From Calycina herbarum (taxonomy: Eukaryota; Ascomycota; Leotiomycetes; Helotiales; Pezizellaceae), in the NCBI GenBank assembly GCA_001414485.1, contig LLEY01000073.1:186001-250000 (forward strand): DNA of 64,000 bases, in the 5' to 3' direction. A program made the position numbers and the translations under genes. The notes under the pieces were generated by a model that was not told the DNA's origin, ran no database searches, and saw nothing but the letters and a program-made list of their open reading frames with translations. This document shows positions 58,929 through 64,000 of this stretch, in pieces. Within the stretch, counting starts at the first letter, position 1; each line of letters starts with the position of its first letter.

Positions 58929-60539
58929 GTCTACTTACTTTTTTTTTATATGCAATTCGAATTGCATCTTTGTCCACGTAGGAACTTTCTCCTTATCCTT
59001 ACTTGCTCATTTTCAAATGTACCTAATACTACGTATAACCGCTCAAACCACCCAATTAAAGATATGACCCGCGGGCTGATCCATGGCAAACACGTTCCCT
59101 ACACGTATGCATAGTTCCATTGCATGTATCAACAACCTTCTCTGATAACCCTTGATTTCCTGAAAGCTTTGCAGAAATTCTCGAACGTTCATAACCCTGA
59201 CCCCCTCTTTTCATCCGGGTGGTAACACTTCTGGCAACCTTTTCCAAGAACGAGGCCTCCCAATTCTATTTCCGCTTTCTCTCTGTTTTTATTAGCTTTA
59301 CTCTGGAACAGAGATGGCCAGCCTTTTCTGCACCTGCATTAGCACGAGAGCGAGTGCGGAGAATTTCCAGGGCCCAACCCGCCTCCCGCTTGACGTCGAA
59401 TGGGAAGTTACTCCTCGTACTTTGTGAACGCTTGGCTGAGTGCCCCTTTTCCTGCCCAATTCCTCCTCACATCTATGATTCGTTTCATTGGCGAAGCTGA
59501 AAGGTCAAGCATTCTCAGGTGGTGTTTTGGAATTAAATCTGCAGCTTCATGCTCGTGGCAATTCATGTGCCTCATTTCCTGCGGGCAAATCCTCAACCAC
59601 ACCCTCTCCGTTGTTTACATCTCCTGATCATTTATTTCTGTTTCTCACTCCGAACTTGCGGAATCTTCGCAGTTTGATCCTTCGAAGTTTGAATCATCAG
59701 AGTTGGGTTTCATTGCATTATGTCTTCGCCTCCGGATAAAGAGAAGTATTGCCATGGATAATACTAGAATCCAACTGCACCTCTAGCAATGATTCCTACT
59801 ATCACTTATCAGGAGATTTTCCTCTTTTTGTTACCCTCGGTGAGGTCCGACTTTCCTTTACTGGAGTCCATCAAATGGAACACTTCCGAAGGATGAAGCC
59901 CTTGATTGTATGTCAAATAACTGATCCACGGTATTGAAACTTGGCACGATAACCCTAAAAAGAAGGTCAATGACTCGATTGAAATGAGCTTAATCACTTA
60001 TGAGAGAAGGTGGGAACGAAGCTCGTGATAAACAAAACGAGAAGGCGCCACGACTCTGATCATTTTCCAAAACTTGTTTGAAGATGCAGTGTGGGTTTGG
60101 CGCAACTTTGGATATAAAACACTGATTCCTTACCTTGCTGGTTACCGTAATTGCGACAATTTCGAAGGCACTCAATGTATTAAAATCTAACAATCGTAAT
60201 GGAGTGTTTGTTAATTCAATTGATCTTGTCTCTGGGGCTTTGTAGAGACGTATTCGTAATACTACGTCACGCTATCTGCATAAAAGCTCGAGAGAAGTTT
60301 CTTTTCGATTGAAACATTATCGAGGCCCCGTCGAAGGAAACCCATTCAGCCCCTTGAAGATCTAAAATGCCAACCATAAGTTACTTGCTGAGGTTGACGT
60401 TGAGTCTTGGTCCAGTCCCGATATAAATGACCCGGAAATATAATTTTGACAGGAAACAATGTTGTTCTCGCTGCTTACTGAATTATAGCTCTTCAAATTT
60501 ACTCTACCCAGGTGTTCAAATTTGTTTTGTTAGGCTCGT

Positions 60540-60758
60540 GATAAATAATAAAAGCGGCAGTAAATACTTTGCTTGCGTAGCTCTCCTATGGCTTTCGTGA
60601 CTCTCATTATTCTAAACAATTAATCTAAAACATTGAAGAAACTTAAAAGAACCTGAATTTTTAGAACAAGCAACTTCAGTTATTCATTTTGATTCATTCT
60701 AGAAAGTTAGAACGACAAGAGCTACTTACTGCCGCTTTTGTTGTTCTGTATTGACGAA
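60540..60758. repeat. Inverted repeat, MITE-like
   Basis: The arms share AAAAGCGGCAGTAA with similar flanks: left ATAATAAAAGCGGCAGTAAA; right, read inward, CAACAAAAGCGGCAGTAAGT. They enclose about 150 AT-rich non-coding bases. No target duplication was identified. Confidence 0.55.
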
Positions 60759-62165
60759 AATGATCTCAGCGCCAAACCTCCACAAGAGATATTATCCAGT
60801 TCCGTGAGTGATGGAAAGCCTGGATTCATCAACAGTGCCGATTTTCCAGAAAGGTTGTATAGATTGAAAATTTTCAAGATTTTACAGGGTTTTCGGGGTT
60901 CGGGGTTTGTTTAGGATTAACCGGGACTCTTTTTTACACCACTTTTTCAAGGCCAAATCATCCTTCAACGACACAACAGACTTGTCCATCCACTCCAGGA
61001 AAGGCCATACCATAATAGATACATTTTAAATGATATCAAAGCTTGTGAAAGCTTATATTGCGGAACGGCCCGCTACCTACGAAAGGGGATCAGGTCCGGA
61101 TGCCCCGGACCAATATCTTGAATGCGCTGCGTTACAAATGCCGAGATGTAGTGCCGAACTGGCACCTACAGCACCACAAAGATAATGCGATATATTTTTC
61201 TGTGGATTTAGATGGAGTTCAACCGTTTGTTTCACGGTTGTGGCGGTCTGATGGCGTAGAGACGCCGAGCCTTTTCCACGATACTCCACCACCCAGCGTC
61301 GATCTGTTCAAATTCACAGGAATGATGTATCCGCATTCTGAGATTTTCTCGATGTGGCAATCCAAATAACAATCAATTAAAAAGTTTCCCTCCAAAGGAC
61401 TGACTTGACAAACGTCACTGAGAGGTCTCAACCCTTGGATCTCACCTAAGCTCTACCCCCCCTACAAGTGTCATTAGATAACTTCACTGGTCCTGTGTCA
61501 GGTCCCTTAACAACTTTAATGGCCTTGCACCAAAGGCTACTCTCTCAGGGAATGCAGAGCATGACCAGATGTTCCCACGTCGTATTCCCCTGTCGCTGTT
61601 CACGTTTTGAAAAAGGGATGGAAGGGGTTAGAAAAAGGTTCGCTTGTCATCCAAGGAACCTGAGTAATTGGGTAAGAAACTAGTTATGCCGTAAGTGAGT
61701 TCCATTTCATCGGTCTGGCAACTAGGCTACCTCGAAACGAGAATCCTGGAATAGCAGCTTCCATGAATTAACGAGAGTGTCACTCGAGGTTTTCATTCAT
61801 CTTGTATGATGCAGAATCCAATTTTTATCTGTGAGACAGAGATAGCGCCTTATCGAAGACTCTGTTGCAGGGTTATTGAAGTCGTTTGACCCTCAAGTTC
61901 CCACATTCTCATAAGCTGAGAAGGGCTCCACGTCAGACTCCACATATGATTTCGGAGAGCTCTCGGAGATCTTTTGGAGCATACTTCCGTCCAAAGATAT
62001 CCTCTACAAGGGCAAAACCGTTGCCGCTCCGATGGTTGAATTAGTCTCAGCTATCTTTGTTTCCTTAAAAGCATCCAAGTCGCTCGTTTCTTGTCTTTTT
62101 TCCTTCTTTCTCATAACAGAATTCGTTACCATAATCAAACTTCACCACACCCTTCAGCAAATCAA

Positions 62166-64000
62166 ATGGGCTCTTTATCCTCTCCTATCAAATTTGGCAA
62201 TCGTCTCTTGCCCAACACAGTCGACGAAATAAGCGTCGAAGATCCGCAACGGGTGTTATATTCCACACCTTTGGGCCAGACTCCCGCTGATGGCTTCCAA
62301 TCGGTCACTGCCTCCGAATTTGCAAATGCCGTCAATCGTACTTCATGGTTTCTTGAAAGAACTCTTGGGGGAAGAGGTGTGGATTTTGAGACTCTAGGAT
62401 ATATTGGTCCAAGTAAGTATCCAGAAAGCCCATCAATAGCCGCGTTCTAACAGAAGGAAGATGATATCAGATATTTCCTCCTCGTGTTAGGGGCAATAAA
62501 AACGGGATATAAGGTCAGTTTGTCCTTGAAAATCATCCAATGAACCGAACACTGACAATGACTAGCTACTGTTAAACTCTCCCAGAAATAGTGCGGAAGG
62601 TCATGTTGCCGTAGCGCAGGCCGTAGATTGCAAGAAATGGCTTATCCCCGAAGGTGTCAACATTGATTCGATACTTGAACTTCATCCAATGGAAACTTTC
62701 CAAGTTCCATCACTCAATTCCCTCCTAGACCCTTCGCCGGTTGCTTCATACAAATACGATAAAGACTTTCAAGCTGCTCGCCAAGAGCCAATTGCTATAA
62801 TCCACACTTCTGGTAGGTAATGGGGACACTGTTTTCCCACTTCCTTTCTCTTGAATCACTCCTGGACCCCAGCATTTATCCTATGCCAAATCCCGGGACA
62901 TTTTTTGATAGGCAATACTGACTCCCCCATCCTCTAGGATCTACTGGACATCCCAAACCAATTATTCTAACCCACACCTATGTGGCTGCAGTTGATGCAT
63001 TCAACGACTTTGAAGACTACAATGGATGTGAAAATCTGTCTCGGGGCTGGTACAGAAGGCGTGTCTATGGAAGTCTTCCCTTCTTCCACGCCGCTGGATT
63101 TTATAGTGGGCTTACAATGGTCATTTTTGGGGGCGCAATCTGCGTTGTGAGCCCTCAAAGTCCGAGTATACTTTCTGTGGAAAACATGCTCTCTCATGCT
63201 AATCTGGATGCTATTTGTGTCGCACCCTCGTAAGTTACATATCCCCCAAGTTGTGTAAGTGATCTATGTTACTAAGAATAACTATAGGGTCCTACAGGAG
63301 ATCTCAGAGACACCTTCGGTCCTTGAGAAAATGAAGAAATTGGAATGGGCCTGTTATGGCGGCGGTAGGCAACATAAAAATGCGTGTCGGAATATTTTCT
63401 AATTTTTCCAGGACCCCTATCTAAGGCATCTGGAGACCGTGTTAGCAAATATTGCGAAGTCCAAAATCTTTTCGGCACGACTGAGTGTGGAGTCTTCCCC
63501 CTTCTCAAGTCGTATGACCAGAGAAAAAACTGGAACTACCTGCACATCCACCCAAATATGGGCGTGGAATTTCGTCCAAACGGGGAAAACGTTTGGGAGA
63601 TGTTTCTTGTCCGGAAACCTGAATTGGAGAAGTACCAAGCTATCTGGGCAGTATTTCCCGACCTCAATGAGTATTCTCTACACGATCTTTACAAGAAGCA
63701 TCCAACCCAGCCAAATTTATGGATCTATCATGGAAGAGATGATGATATTATTGTTTTAAGTAATGGGGAGAAGGTTACCCCGGTCACAATACAGCAAACA
63801 ATTGAAGAGCACAAAGCAGTTCGAAGCGCACTGGTCATCGGGCAAGGGAAATTCCAGGCGGGTGTGATAATCGAGCCTGTCGACGGAATTCCAACCGAAG
63901 AGGATGAGAACAGCAAAGAGTCCTTGATAGACAGCATCTTCGAGTATGTGGAGAGGGCAAACAGGGTGTCTCCCGGGCATGCACATATTGATCGTCAACA
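62166..64000 (+). CDS. Adenylating enzyme, NRPS-like / carboxylate-reductase type (5' part)
   Basis: Exons 62166-62412, 62461-62513, 62566-62812, 62938-63229, 63288-63364 and 63412-beyond 64000 give the first 501 residues, with all phases closing. The ANL adenylation motifs are in order: GPNDIRYFLLVLGAIKTGYK with LLNSPRNS, the P-loop IIHTSGSTGHPKPIILTH, FHAAGFYSGL, FGTTECGVFPLL (A5) and WIYHGRDDDIIVLSNGEKV (A7/A8). The enzyme should activate a carboxylic acid as its AMP ester. In fungi this kind of A-domain is usually followed by a carrier domain and an NAD(P)-binding reductase domain; those parts would lie outside the window. Intron 1 ends in AAG, chosen because it yields the conserved GPNDIRY. 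The substrate cannot be told from the visible part. Confidence 0.9.

Larger units (their letters stand above)
56857..62165. other. Long gene-poor region with simple repeats and an inverted repeat
   Basis: About 5.3 kb. No open frame carries a recognisable domain. The frames at 57314-57565 (minus, 83 codons) and 61058-61369 (plus, 103 codons) look mildly protein-like but could not be extended. It contains a short tandem repeat, a C tract and the inverted repeat at 60540-60758, listed separately. Both end parts should hold promoters of the flanking genes. Confidence 0.4.

Overview
The window looks like nuclear DNA of a filamentous ascomycete (Pezizomycotina; a leotiomycete-type genome is my guess, not proven). 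Three things point there. Genes are split by short introns (about 47-150 nt) with GTRNGT donors, CTAAC-like branch sites and YAG acceptors. The families are typical of these fungi: HET, 2EXR, Zn2Cys6, CrpA-like copper ATPase and NRPS-like enzymes. A 24-kb block shows C-to-T/G-to-A decay, with CAG/CAA/TGG codons turned into stops, as left by repeat-induced point mutation (RIP).

Layout. 1-3852: a partial secreted protein and a basic, disordered nuclear-type gene whose 5' part is cut off by an LTR. 3853-about 28000: a nested mobile-element block. It holds a truncated Gypsy element, a miniature LTR element (5714-6350), a RIP-decayed Copia element split by a gag-only LTR element (9450-12207), a second Copia on the minus strand split by a Fot1/pogo transposon (15939-25044), and inside that a complete chromodomain Gypsy element (16418-23666). 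After these come two LTRs of the same Gypsy family and a second pogo relic. 28143-28261: a 5S rRNA-like gene at the block's right edge.

28742-40000: a protein with two DUF7726-like modules, a beta-solenoid repeat protein resembling bactofilins, a six-exon CrpA-like copper ATPase with a cysteine-rich N-terminus, a MITE-like element, and a membrane-anchored cupredoxin-like protein. 40000-44500 is nearly gene-free.

44536-51228: 2EXR protein, HET protein, short-chain dehydrogenase and a second HET protein. The two HET genes share related introns at the same place in the domain. 51913-56856: ER cyclophilin with two possible C-termini, mitochondrial ribosomal protein uS13m transcribed divergently from it, and a Zn2Cys6 factor with a hairpin element inside its first intron. 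56857-62165 is gene-poor. 62166-64000: 5' part of an adenylating (NRPS-like/reductase-type) enzyme that runs off the window.

Exon structures were joined by hand, using splice consensus, reading phase and family motifs. Each multi-exon model below closes in phase, but none has transcript support.
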